Part shown: positions 24,801 to 36,800 of the stretch, one piece after another
Layout of the letters: the number at the start of each line of letters is the position of its first letter
How positions within the stretch are numbered: the stretch's first letter is position 1
Source: Ahaetulla prasina
Taxonomy: Eukaryota > Chordata > Lepidosauria > Squamata > Colubridae
Length of the DNA: 64,000 nt
NCBI RefSeq assembly: GCF_028640845.1
Contig: NC_080540.1
Span: 167,777,752-167,841,751, forward strand
Reading direction: 5' to 3'
Program-made: the position numbers and the translations under genes
The notes under the pieces: generated by a model
Told to the model about the DNA's origin: nothing
The model's database searches: none
Seen by the model: the letters and a program-made list of their open reading frames with translations, nothing else

Positions 24801-27800
24801 GACTGATAAGCATCTTTCAGTGTTGTGTAGCAATGATCTAAAGTATTCTTGCCTCTAGCCGGACAATTGACATGCTGAAAGTATTTTGGTAGCTCTTTCC
24901 TTAAGTTTGCTTTGTTTGTAAACCAGCTAACACAAATTGGTAAGGCAGTGAGAAACCAAGTTAAGATTTAGAGTTGCTGTTCTTAGTGAGGGTTATTTTT
25001 TAGTACCAGATCAGCCTTTGGGGAAATATAGGATTCGGAGTATTGTTGCCTGCTACTGTTTATAGCAGGTGTGTGATGCTGTCTCTCTTGATCTGTTCCA
25101 GGATCGCATTCCATTTGTGGTGGCTGAGCGTGTTAGCTGGAAGGCAATGTGTGACACTCTCAACCAGAAGTTCCTTGCAGAGGTGCAAACCACAAAAGGT
25201 CTACTCAAGGATCATTATTTCTTCTTGGCCCAGAAGATCTTTGGTGACAACATCACCAGTCTAGAGGAACTGCAGAGATGCCACGTCTCTTGGTCCCAAT
25301 TCAATAAGGTCTCTCAATGGGTTTTGTTAGAAGGGTGATATGATAGTCTCTTGAGCTTATCTGGTTGGTGTCATCTGCTTCTCATACTCACCTTGTAACT
25401 TACAGGAGATGCTTCCTGGTAGAGGATTCACATTTTGGCAATGGTTTGAAGGCATTCTTGACCTCACCAAGAAATATCTGAAGAACTATTGGTCTGACAG
25501 GTAAGAAAATAAATGGATCAAAACCAGAATGCGCTACATAATTCAGTTTGGTGCAGTGGTTAAGGTGCTGGACTAGAAATGAGGAGGTTGAGTTCTAGTC
25601 CTGCCTTAGGTATGAGAGCCAGCTGGGTGAATTTGGGCTAGTTACTATTCCTCAGCCTAAACTTTTGTAGCATTTTTGTTTTGGGGAAAATAGGAAGAGG
25701 GAGCATTATGTAGACAGCCTTGAGTTGTAAAAGATAAAGGTTGGTTGGGTAAATAAATAAATAAAGTAATTATAAAATTGAATTAGGAGTGAAAGTCTGA
25801 AAACAGAACTTATTTTCCTCCCAATTTTTTTTTCCAGTATAAGAAAGTAGATTTATTGACCAGGTTGGTTGAGTCTTTCTGAGTTGACACAGAAAGAACA
25901 TTCTTTGTTGTGCTTTTTTGATGACGTTTTTGATGTTGGGTGTCCATTTTAGGTCATGAGATATGGTAGAACCTAGAAATTTGAAGGTCTCTACTGTTGA
26001 TACTGTGTTATCTAGTATTTTAAGCGGTGGTAGCATGGGAGGGTTTCTCCTAAAGTCCACCACTATTTCTAGGTTTTGATGTATTTAGTTCCAGATTGTT
26101 CTGGTCGCAGCATGAAGCTAGTTATTCAACCTCCCATCTGTATGCAAATTCATCATTGTCTCGAATGAAACCGATCTTTGTTGTGTCATCTGCGAACTTC
26201 AGTAGTTTAACAGATGGATCATTTGAGATGCAGCCATTGATATGCAGAGAGAAGAGAAGTGGGGAGAACACACAGCCTTGTGGGGGGGGCACTGTGCTAA
26301 TTGTACAGGTATCTGAAGTGATTCTGCTTAGCTTCACCTGCTGCTTCCTGTCTGTTAGGAAGTTTATGATCCATTTACATGTTCAGGTACCGCTAGCTGG
26401 TTTAGCTTAGTTTGAAGAATGTCTGGAATGATGGTGTTGAATGCTGAACTAAAGTCTACAAAGAGGACCCTTGCGTAGGTCTTTGGAGATTCAAAATGTT
26501 GTAGGATGTAGTGCAGAGCCATATTAACAGCATCATCTGTTGATCTATTTGCTCAGTATGCAAATTTCAGGGGGTCTAACAGCAGATCCATGATGGTTTT
26601 CAAGTGAGACAGCACCAGGCTTTCAAAGGTTTTCATAACTACAGATGTTAGAGCAAGTGGTCTGTAGTCATTCAGTTCCTTGATGGTGGGCTTCTTCAGC
26701 AATGGATGATAGTAGAGCGTTTGAAGTAAGAAGGAACATAGCCCATCTCTAGCGATTTATTGAAGATACAGGTGAAGATGGAGGCCAATTGGTCAGCACA
26801 GACTTTTAAGCAAGAAGGAGTTATCTTGTCTGGGCCTGGAGCTTTTCCTGGCTTTTGTCTGTGAAATAGGTCTCGCACTTCCTTTTCTGTAATCACTAGG
26901 GATTGTGAACCCAATGGGATGGGGTCAGTTGTAGGAGGCTTGGCTGTTGTTAGTGTGTCTGAGATGGGGGTTGTGAAGATAGGTGGCTGCAATTTCCTTT
27001 CAAACCTGCAGTAAAACACGTTCAGGTCATCTGCCAATTGTTGATATCCTTCAGCCTGGGAAGGAGGTTTGCCATAACTGGTGATATTTTTAAGACTTTT
27101 CCACGTTTGCTGGTTCATTTGTTGAGAACTGATTCTTTAGCTTTTCAGAGTAGCTTCTTTTTGCTGCTCTGATCTCCCTTGTTAATAAATTTTTGGCCTG
27201 ATTATACAGCATTTTATCACCTTTTCTGTAGACTTCCTGTTTGGAACGATGTAGCTGCTTAAGTTTAGCTGTGAACCAAGGTTTATTGTTACTGTATATT
27301 CACAAGTTCCTGGTGGGTACACATAGGTCTTCACAGTAGCTGACATATGATGTTGCAGTATCTGAGTTCATCTAAGTCTGCAGAGGTACTTTCAAAAACA
27401 TTCCAATCAGTGCAGTCAAGGCAGGTCTGTAGCTTTAACTTTGCTTCCTCAGTCAAGGTCTTCACTGATTTAATTGTTGGTTCTGTGGTTTTAAGTCTTT
27501 GCCTGTAAGCAGGTACAAGGTGAATCATGCAATGATCAGAGTGTCCCACAGCTGCCCGTGATAAGGACCGATAAGCATCTTTCAGTGTTGTATGGGAATG
27601 ATCTAAAGTATTCTTGCCTCTAGCGGGACAATTGACATGCTGAAAGTATTTTGGTAGCTCTTTCCTTAAGTTTGCTGTGTTTGTAAACCAGCTAACACAA
27701 ATTGGTAAGGCAGTGAGAAACCAAGTTAAGATTTAGAGTTACTGTTCTTAGTGAGGGTTATTTTTTAGTACCAGATCAGCCTTTGGGGAAATATAGGATT

Positions 27801-30800
27801 CGGAGTATTGTTGCCTGCTACTGTTTATAGCAGGTGTGTGATGCTGTCTCTCTTGATCTGTTCCAGGATCGCATTCCCTTTGTGGTGGCCGAGCGTGTTA
27901 GCTGGAAGGCAATGTGTGACACTCTCAACCAGAAGTTCCTTGCAGAGGTGCAAACCACAAAAGGTCTACTCAAGGATCATTATTTCTTCTTGGCCCAGAA
28001 GATCTTTGGTGACAACATCACCAGTCTAGAGGAACTGCAGAGATGCCACGTCTCTTGGTCCCAATTCAATAAGGTCTCTCAATGGGTTTTGTTAGAAGGG
28101 TGATATGATAGCCTCTTGAGCTTATCTGGTTGGTGTCATCTGCTTCTCACACTCACCTTGTAATTTACAGGAGATGCTTCCTGGTAGAGGATTCACATTT
28201 TGGCAATGGTTTGAAGGCATTCTTGACCTCACCAAGAAATACCTGAAGAACTATTGGTCTGACAGGTAAGAAAATAAATGGATCAAAACCAGGATGCGCT
28301 ACATAATTCAGTTTGGTGCAGTGGTTAAGGTGCTGGACTAGAAATGAGGAGATTGAGTTCTAGTCCTGCCTTAGGTATGAGAGCCAGCTGGGTGAATTTG
28401 GGCTAGTTACTATCCCTCAGCCTAAACTTTTGTAGCATTTTTGTTTTGGGGAAAATAGGAAGAGGGAGCATTATGTAGACAGCCTTGAGTTGTAAAAGAT
28501 AAAGGTTGGTTGGGTAAATAAATAAATAAATAAATAAAGTAATTATAAAATTGAATTAGGAGTGAAAGTCTGAAAACAGAATTTATTTTCCTCCCAATTT
28601 TTTTTTCCAGTATAAGAAAGTAGATTTATTGACCAGGTTGGTTGAGTCTTATACTGATACACACAGAATAAGAAGTTTCAGTTAGTTTTTTTTATTTATT
28701 TCAAAATCAGAGGGGTGCACTTTTTTCTTTCAACCCTTACTACAATTCTCTAAGCCCTGCAGTGTTGATTATTGATTTTCTCCTGTTTTTTTTCTGTCTG
28801 TCCATTATGTTCATTCAGATTGATCATGGGCTTTGTCAGCAAGCAATATGTTTTCAATTACCTGAGCAATGCGCCAGCTGGGACTTTCCTGTTACGTTTC
28901 AGTGATTCGGAGATTGGTGGCATCAGCATCGCCTATGTTAACTACTTCCCAGATGGTATGTCTTTGCGTAGGACAGGTCCATATTCGCAGAGCTTAAAGT
29001 GGAGGAAAAATAGGTTTTTCTGTCTCTGTTAGATAGGTGATTGTCCATGAAACCCTTTTAACGGTTAATTTGAAGTCAGGATTGTTGAAACTGAGAATAG
29101 TTTTATTATATTTATATGCCAACTGCAAGCGATTCTGGGCAATTTATAATTGTTAAAACGTTTTTTAAAAAACGAAGAACGATACAAAAACAGCCCAAGA
29201 CAAAAAAAATAAGGATGGCAAAGAAAAGAAAGCATCAGCACTTAGACTTATATAGAATAGAATAGAATAGAATTTTATTGGCCAAGTGTGATTGGACACA
29301 CAAGGAATTTGTCTTGGTGCATATATCGCTTCAAAGTGTTGTACAGCCTAGAGGTGAAATCTAAAATTTTTCCCTACCGGTTCTGTGGGCGTGGCTTAAT
29401 TGGTGGGTGTGGCTTGGTGGTCAAGTGACCGGGTGGGTCACAATAAATAATAAAAATAATAAACAAAGTACACAAAACAATAAGAGGTACCAAAAACTAA
29501 CTTTCACACTTTACATACACACACAACACAACACAACTGACTCACACACAATGTAAAAGAAGCTGTACTTCACCCAAAACGGCCCCTGCAACAAGCACAA
29601 AAACTCAAAACGGCCCCTCACACAGCCACAAAAACTCAAAAACCAACTTTCACACTTTACACACCCACAACACAACACAACTGACTCACACACACAAAAT
29701 GTCACACACAGCTTTGTGAGATTTTGTGTGTTTGGGTAGTTAGAATGAAACACTAGAGAAACACACCAAATCTCAGAAAGCTGCACAAATATTTTATTTT
29801 TTTATTTTATTTATATTTTTTAGATAAAAGCAGCTAAATTTAAAACTTCCGTAACTTTAATTTGCTGTCTAAAAAAAAAAACTCCTTAAAAAAGCCAATT
29901 AACTATTTTTTAAAACTTCCCCCCTCCAGTTAGTTACCCAATTGTGAAGGAAGGCAGATTGAGTTACTCACTGATGAGATGGCTTGCAGGCAGGCAGATT
30001 CAGTTGCTAGCTGATGCAATTGATTGCAGCAGCCGAATCAAGGCTTAGTGAGGCCGAAAGAAGCAGCAAGTAGACAAGAGGGGACCGGGCGATTGCGTGG
30101 GCATGGGCTGTTGTAAGAGGTTGTAAAAAAATGATTTTAAAAGCCTGTGATTAACAGGCAACTCAGCTGGGATCGCCAGAGGAGCCTTTTAAAAGCCGAA
30201 GAGGTTGTTAAAAAAAAAGCTTTTAAAGGATTCTGACAATCCCAGCTGAGCCGCTCGATCATCAAAGGTATTTTTTACTTTTAAAAACATTTTTTTTGGC
30301 CGAAGAAAAAATGCTTTTAAAAGTAAAAAAACCCCTCTGATGATCACGTGGCTCAGCTGGGGCAGGGGGTGGGGCCAGGGATTTTTGCTACCAGTTCTCC
30401 AAACCACCCGCCGCAACCGCTACCGGATCAGGCGATCTGGTCCAAATCGGGAGCATTTCACCCCTGGTACAGCCCCCTCTAAGCAGTTTACGGAGTCAGC
30501 CTATTGCCCCCAACAATCTGGGTCCTCATTTTACCCACCTCGGAAAGATAGAATGCTGAGTCGACCTTGAGCCGGTGAGATTCAAACTGCCAAATTGTAG
30601 GCAGCTGGCAGTCAGCAGAAGTAGCCTGCAGTACTGCACTCTAACCACTGCGCCACCACAAGGAAGAAAGGAGTTCTCCCAAGGCTTGGGCAAAGAGCCA
30701 GATCTTTAAGGCCCTTTGAAACACAGCAGGGTGGGACCATTTAAATTTCAGGGGAAACTTCATTCCCGAGAGCAGGCACTGCTGCAGGGAAGGCACACTT

Positions 30801-33800
30801 CCAGAGTCCCAATAGGTGGCAATGTTTAATTGATGGAACCCAGAGTGCATCGACCCTGCCAAATTGAACCAGTTGAGCACATATTATGGGAGAGAGGCAG
30901 TCCCTGAAATAACTAGGTCCTATGCCATGTGGGGCTTTAAAGATAGCAACCAGCATTTTGAATTTCACCCCAAAGCAAACTGGCAGCAAGTATAGCTCAC
31001 AAAGCAGAAGTATTACATAGGCATATTATGGCAAACCCATCACTGCCTGTGTGTCTGCATTCTGGATGAGCTGAAGCTTTCAAGTGGTCTTCAAGAGCAG
31101 CCTCATGTAGACAGCATTGCCATAGTCAAGCAGTGAAGTGATCGGGGTACAAGTCACTGACTGAAGGAACCCTCAATTTAGGAAAGGCACAACTGGTACA
31201 CCAGATGAAATTGGGCAAAATTTCCGGCTGGCACCTGCTCAATGAACAGGAGCTGTAAGCCCACAAAAGACTTCCAAATTAGGTATTATCCTTGATGAAA
31301 CTCCATACAAAGTCAAACTTGGATTATCCCCAGATCTGGGTGGTCCAAACACTGAAACCCTAACCCTTACCCTAACCTTTACCCTTACCCTAACCCTTAC
31401 CCTTATCCTAACCCTTACTGTAACCCTAACCCTTACCTTTACCCTAACCCTTACCGTAACCCTAACCCTAACCCTAGCCTTAAACCTTACCCTAATTCTT
31501 ACCCTAACCCTTACCCTTACCCTGACCCTAACCCTAACCCTAATCCTTACCTTACCCTAACCCTAACCCTTACCCTAACCCTTACCCTAACCCTAACCCT
31601 AACCCTTACCCTTACCCTAACCCTTATCCTTATCCTTACCCTTTCCCTAACCCTAACCATAAGTAGGTTTACCATCCAATGGGATTTTTCCATGTAGAAA
31701 AAGATAGAAAAGCATGATTGAAAAATTCAGTGCTCTTCTAAGCATACTGATGCGCTGTGAATTCATTGGCGACATCCATTTTGCTCTACAAAATGTTGAT
31801 GGGGATCTAACCCTAACCCTAAAGTCACTTGGTCTTGGTAGGATTGAGTTAGAGACAGTTCTTCTTCATCCAAACCCAGACAGTCTCCAGGCACTTGGAC
31901 AGAATTTGACAGCTTCACTTGGCCAGCCTGGACTCAAAAGGGTACCATCATCATACTGATGTTACTGAACCACCACCCCAAACTGGCAGCTCACCGAGCT
32001 ATTTCATGTAGATGTTGAAAAGGAGGGGAGAGAATACAACCTTGTGGCACACCACAAGCGAGAGACCTAAGGGAAGATCTCTTCCCATCAATCAACACCA
32101 ACTGGAATCAGCCCTGGGGAAAAGAATAGAGGCATGCTCCCAATGTCCTACTCAAGGAATCAGCTGAGAAAAGTACTGGGATCAGTAGAATCAAAAGCCA
32201 CCGAGACCACCATCCCAGCTCTGCCAAAATCATCAACAAGCTCTGATAGGAATAATACCCTCATCAACTGAGTAATGCCATGGAAACATCCGTTTCCCTT
32301 CCCAGCTCTAATCTGGAGCAGGGTTGGAAGGGAAGAATCAATCCCATTGATTTAAAAGGGCAAGGAATTAACTAATTACATTCCAGCTCTCTGCTAACCT
32401 CCAGTTGTAAGGGCGCTGGGAAGGATGGGTGTGGTTATTGGTCCAAAGCAGCACGGCTGGAACTGGCTGTTGGTGAAACTCAGTACATTAGCATGAACAT
32501 ACAATACTGGGCCAAATTATCTACTCAATATTGTTCTACTTCTCTAATGAATAGCAGTATTTCTTAGGGGTTTCACATGAAACCTTTCACGTTCCTATCA
32601 TGGAGTAGTTTCTGCTTCCACCTTTTTATAGTGGCTCTTTGAACTTTCATGTGTATACAGTATATATAACAGTGGTGGAATTCAAATTTTTTACTACCGG
32701 TTCTGTGGGTGTGGCTTGGTAGGCGTGGTATGGCTTGGTGGGCATGGCAGGGGAAGGGTACTGCAAAATCCCCATTCCCACCCCACTCCAGGGGAAGGAT
32801 ACTACAAAATCCCCATTCCCTCCCCACTTCTGGGGGAAGGATATTTCAAAATCTCCATTCCCACCCCACTCTGGGGCCAGCCAGAGGTAGTATTTGCCGG
32901 TTCTCCAAACTACTCAAAATTTCCGCTACCAGTCTCCAGAACCTGCTGAATTGCACCCTTGATTATATAATATACCCCCAACAATTCCTCCTGGTATCTC
33001 TGTGCCTCACCAAAACACATGACTTGCAATTTGCCATCAAGCAGAACTCACAAAGTTTGACCATAGCTGTGTATTCTCAGTAGAGAGAGGATTTAAGTCT
33101 TACAGGAACAATGTGATCTTGCTAGAAGCAACTCCAGCATTTGGCTTGTGTATCGTGATTCTTGGAATCTAGTTGCTTGTTGACTAACCACAACCTCATT
33201 CCTCCCTTGATTTGCTGTTGTAAATTTGACTTGACTTTGGACTGCTCTACTTGGAAATTTGCCTTGCCCAACTAATAACTGACTGCTGTTTCCTTGCTGT
33301 GGGGATTTGCAAAAGCAAGTCTTTCCCTTAACACACCGAGTGCCTGGCTTTTGAAAGGGTGCTAAAAAAATGCTAGGTTGGGAATTTGGACAGTTTCCCA
33401 TGATTCACATGCATATTGTCGCGTGGCAGCAGAGGAGACCCAATCACTGGTCCACCATTTTGAAGATTGTGTGGGCTGGAATTGCTGAAGAAGGATGGTT
33501 GGCATTGGAAGGTTGGCTGGTTCTCCCGTAGAAAAGAACATAGAGCTTTTTGGTGAGGAGCAGTATAGTCAGGTGTTGGTGCAAGTATTTGACCTACTCA
33601 AGTTTTTGCAGCTGCCTGGGCATTGACCTCTTGCATTTGCAGCCAAAATGTTGCCTGTTCAGGCAACTACTAGGCTCACCTATTGAATTATCAGTCAGTC
33701 TGTCTGCTGGACTGTTGGACCTTAGTTTTTGTCCTGCAATGGAGATTGGATACATAAGATAATAGTTAAATTCCAAGGCAGCTTCTAACTCCCTTGGAAT

Positions 33801-36800
33801 TGGAGACTAGCAAGGAGAAGAAGAAATGCATGTGTGGGAATCGAATCGAATAGAATCGAATAGAATAGAATTTTTATTGGCCAAGTATGATTGGACACAC
33901 AAGGAATTTGTCTTGGTGCATATGGTCTCAATGTACATAAAAGAAAAGATACCTTCATCAAGGTATAGCACTTACAACACTTAATGATAGTCATAAAAGT
34001 AAAGGTAAAGGTTCCCCTTGCACATACGTGCTAGTCGTTGCCGACTCTAGGGGGCGGTGCTCATCTTCGTTTCAAAGCCGAAGAGCCAGCGCTGTCCAAA
34101 GATGTCTCCGTGGTCATGTGGCTGGCATGACTCAATGCCAAAGGCGCACGGAATGCTGTTACCTTCCCACCAAAGGTGGTTCCTAATTTTTCTACTTGCA
34201 TTTTTACGTGCTTTCGAAACTGCTAGGTTGGCAGAAGCTGGGACTAGTAACGGGAGCTCACCCCATTACACGGCAGCACTAGGGATTTGAACCGCCGAGC
34301 TGCCTACCTTTCGATCGACAAGCTCAACGTCCTAGCCCCTGAGCCACCGTGTCCCTGTATGATAGTCATAGGGTACAAATTTAACACTTAATGACACAAC
34401 ACTTAATGATAGTCAAAGGCTACAAATAGCAATCAGGAAACAATCAATATCAGTATAAATTGTAAGGATACAAGCAACAAAGTTACAATCATAAGTGGAA
34501 GGAAATGGGTGATGGGAATGATGAGAAGATTAATAGTAGTGCAGATTGTAATAAATAGTTATAAATAGTAAATAGTTTGACAATGTTGAGGGAATTATTT
34601 GTTTAGCAGAGTGATGGCATTTGGGAAAAAACTATTCTTGTGTCTAGTTGTTCTGGTGTGCAGTGCAATTGCATCATTTTGAGGGTAGAAGTTGATACGG
34701 TTTATGTCCAGGATGTCAATTATAATTAGAATTTGTAGAAGTCCCACCCAAAGGCCTGATATACAGAGAAGCCAAATTCAAGCAAATCCAATGCAACCAG
34801 AAGGTATGGGTGGCTGCTATGAATCATAAGTATACATTTTGTGTGTGTGATGGGCTGACATTTTCATTTCTTTACGGGCTGTTTTCTCTTCCTTTGTCTC
34901 AGGTTCCACTCAGGTGGAGAACATCCAGCCATTCACGGCCAAGCAATTGTCCATTCGTTCACTGGCTGACTGTGTTCTGGATCTCCCACAACTCCATGTG
35001 CTTTATCCTAACAGGCCCAAACACGAGGCTTTCAGGAGGGACTACAACAGTGAGTGGCGGGGAGAAAGGCAGGGGAGAAGATCCAGACAGAAGGAAGCTC
35101 AATATTTTACAAGGGTGTTCCTTCCCCATGTGAGCTCTTCCTTTCCTGTGCCCGACAGTCAGGGACAGAATTTAACATTTGCTGGAATATATCGGGTTGA
35201 AAATCAAGCTGGAAGAAGGAGGCTTGATGGGAAAAAATATGGCCTGACAAAAGCGTGGCTTTCAAAAACAAGATCCAGAAGAATTCCCTTATTTAAATTA
35301 TTGGTTCATTAAAAAAAAAATTGGGGGGGGGCTTACGTACACCCAAAAGGAAATTTTCTGCCAATATACAGCATAATGAGGAATGTAACATGATTAGAGC
35401 AGTACAAACTAAAAAAAATAATAAAGTAAAATGGCAAGGCATAATATTTTTTTCAATTAGATAAAGACATTTAATTTATATTCAAAATTCCCAAGAAAAA
35501 AGTTGAAAAGGGAACAAAACTGGTACCAAGAATACTCCTCTAAGAAGTTATTCCAAAATCGTTTTGCCATTGTAAAGTCTCTTTTTTTAGAGACTGTAAA
35601 TCCATTTACTGTGTACATGGTCCTATAGCAAGAGTTGCTGGTTAACTTTCTTTTTATGTGTTTTGTTTTTTTCCCCTTGACTTTATATTTGTTCAGATGG
35701 ATGTAGTAAAGAACAAGATTAAGTTAAGTTTGAAAAACAGAGGAGCAAAATTAAAGTCAGGTAGGGAAAAATGGGTTCTGTACAGATTCTGAAGGACAGG
35801 ATATAATCTAGTGTATGTATATGTATATTTATTTGTTATATAAATCTTATTATTTTATGCAAGGGCAATATTTTATGTGTCCCACAATCAAAATAACTAG
35901 AAATGTTTGGGAAGTCAAATGCAATTTTGATGACTGATCTACTATAATTGGAACTTGGCAGCTTAATATGCTCATTGTGTAAGCTGAATAAAATTATCAA
36001 AATGTAGTAGAAAATGTTTATTTTGAGAGAATATATGTTATAATTCTGCTTGCAGGTGCAAATTTTGGTGAAGGTTCTTATAAATCACAAAATAACGTGA
36101 ACATGGGACTTGGAATAAAAACATACAAAATGGCATAGACCCGATTAGGATTGATTTGCTTATCCATATCTGATTGCTCTCCCCAGTTCCATTCTGCATT
36201 TAAGACAGAGCTAACTTTCAGCAAATCCATGAATTTTCTCACATAAACTTTCATAGTTCGAGTGACATGACACATAATTGAACAAAAGGTGTGTCTCCAG
36301 AGCTTTTGCTGTATATCAGTCAGAAAATATGAAGAGGCTCATTTCTATTAATGAACCAATACTCCAAGCAGAAACTGCTTGGAGATTCTAAAGATAAGGC
36401 TGAGCAGGTCACAGGATAAGCTCCATCTAATATTTGGATGGCAGGCAGGAATTCCTGCCTGGATCATTTCCAGCATCCTTGTCTGAGAATTTATAAGAGT
36501 CATTGAATACATCAAACACCAAACAATTGACTCATCCCTATTTGGGACTCTACCTTTCTGTAATTGATAAGTTGGAAGACATCAGCCTGGGAACTGCTGC
36601 TATAGAGGGAAAGCAACTTCTGCTTTAGGGCTTCCTCTTGTTACAAAACTTCTTGAAATTTCTTTGTGTATGACAAATACGAACCGATTTGTGCATTGAG
36701 AAGCTAAAATGCGGTTATGTTTCTTTCCACAGCAGAGACACGAAAAAACACCAGCAGTTACGTCCCAGCCAGGTTAACCATAACTGTAGACACGTGAGTG

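Larger units (their letters stand above)
23131..25876 (+). repeat. tandem segmental duplication, unit A
   Basis: About 2.75 kb containing a minus-strand LINE fragment, STAT6 exons 25102-25308 and 25406-25500, and a downstream tRNA-type SINE. It is followed directly by a second copy. The junction near 25876 joins the sequence found at the end of unit B (gttgagtctt, 28641-28650) to the sequence at the start of unit A (tttctgag, 23131). TTGAGT-like microhomology is present at both breakpoints. Confidence 0.9.
25877..28650 (+). repeat. tandem segmental duplication, unit B
   Basis: Direct copy of 23131-25876. By eye, the LINE portion differs from unit A by roughly 10% at its left end, falling to about 4% near 27400. 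From about 27680 to 28650 (introns and exons) it differs by only about 1%. It ends at 28650, where unit B continues into unique intron (atactgatac) instead of LINE. Confidence 0.9.

Noticed and set aside
31357..31659. True chromosome end
   Set aside because: The tract is short, degenerate and lies inside a STAT6 intron with exons on both sides.
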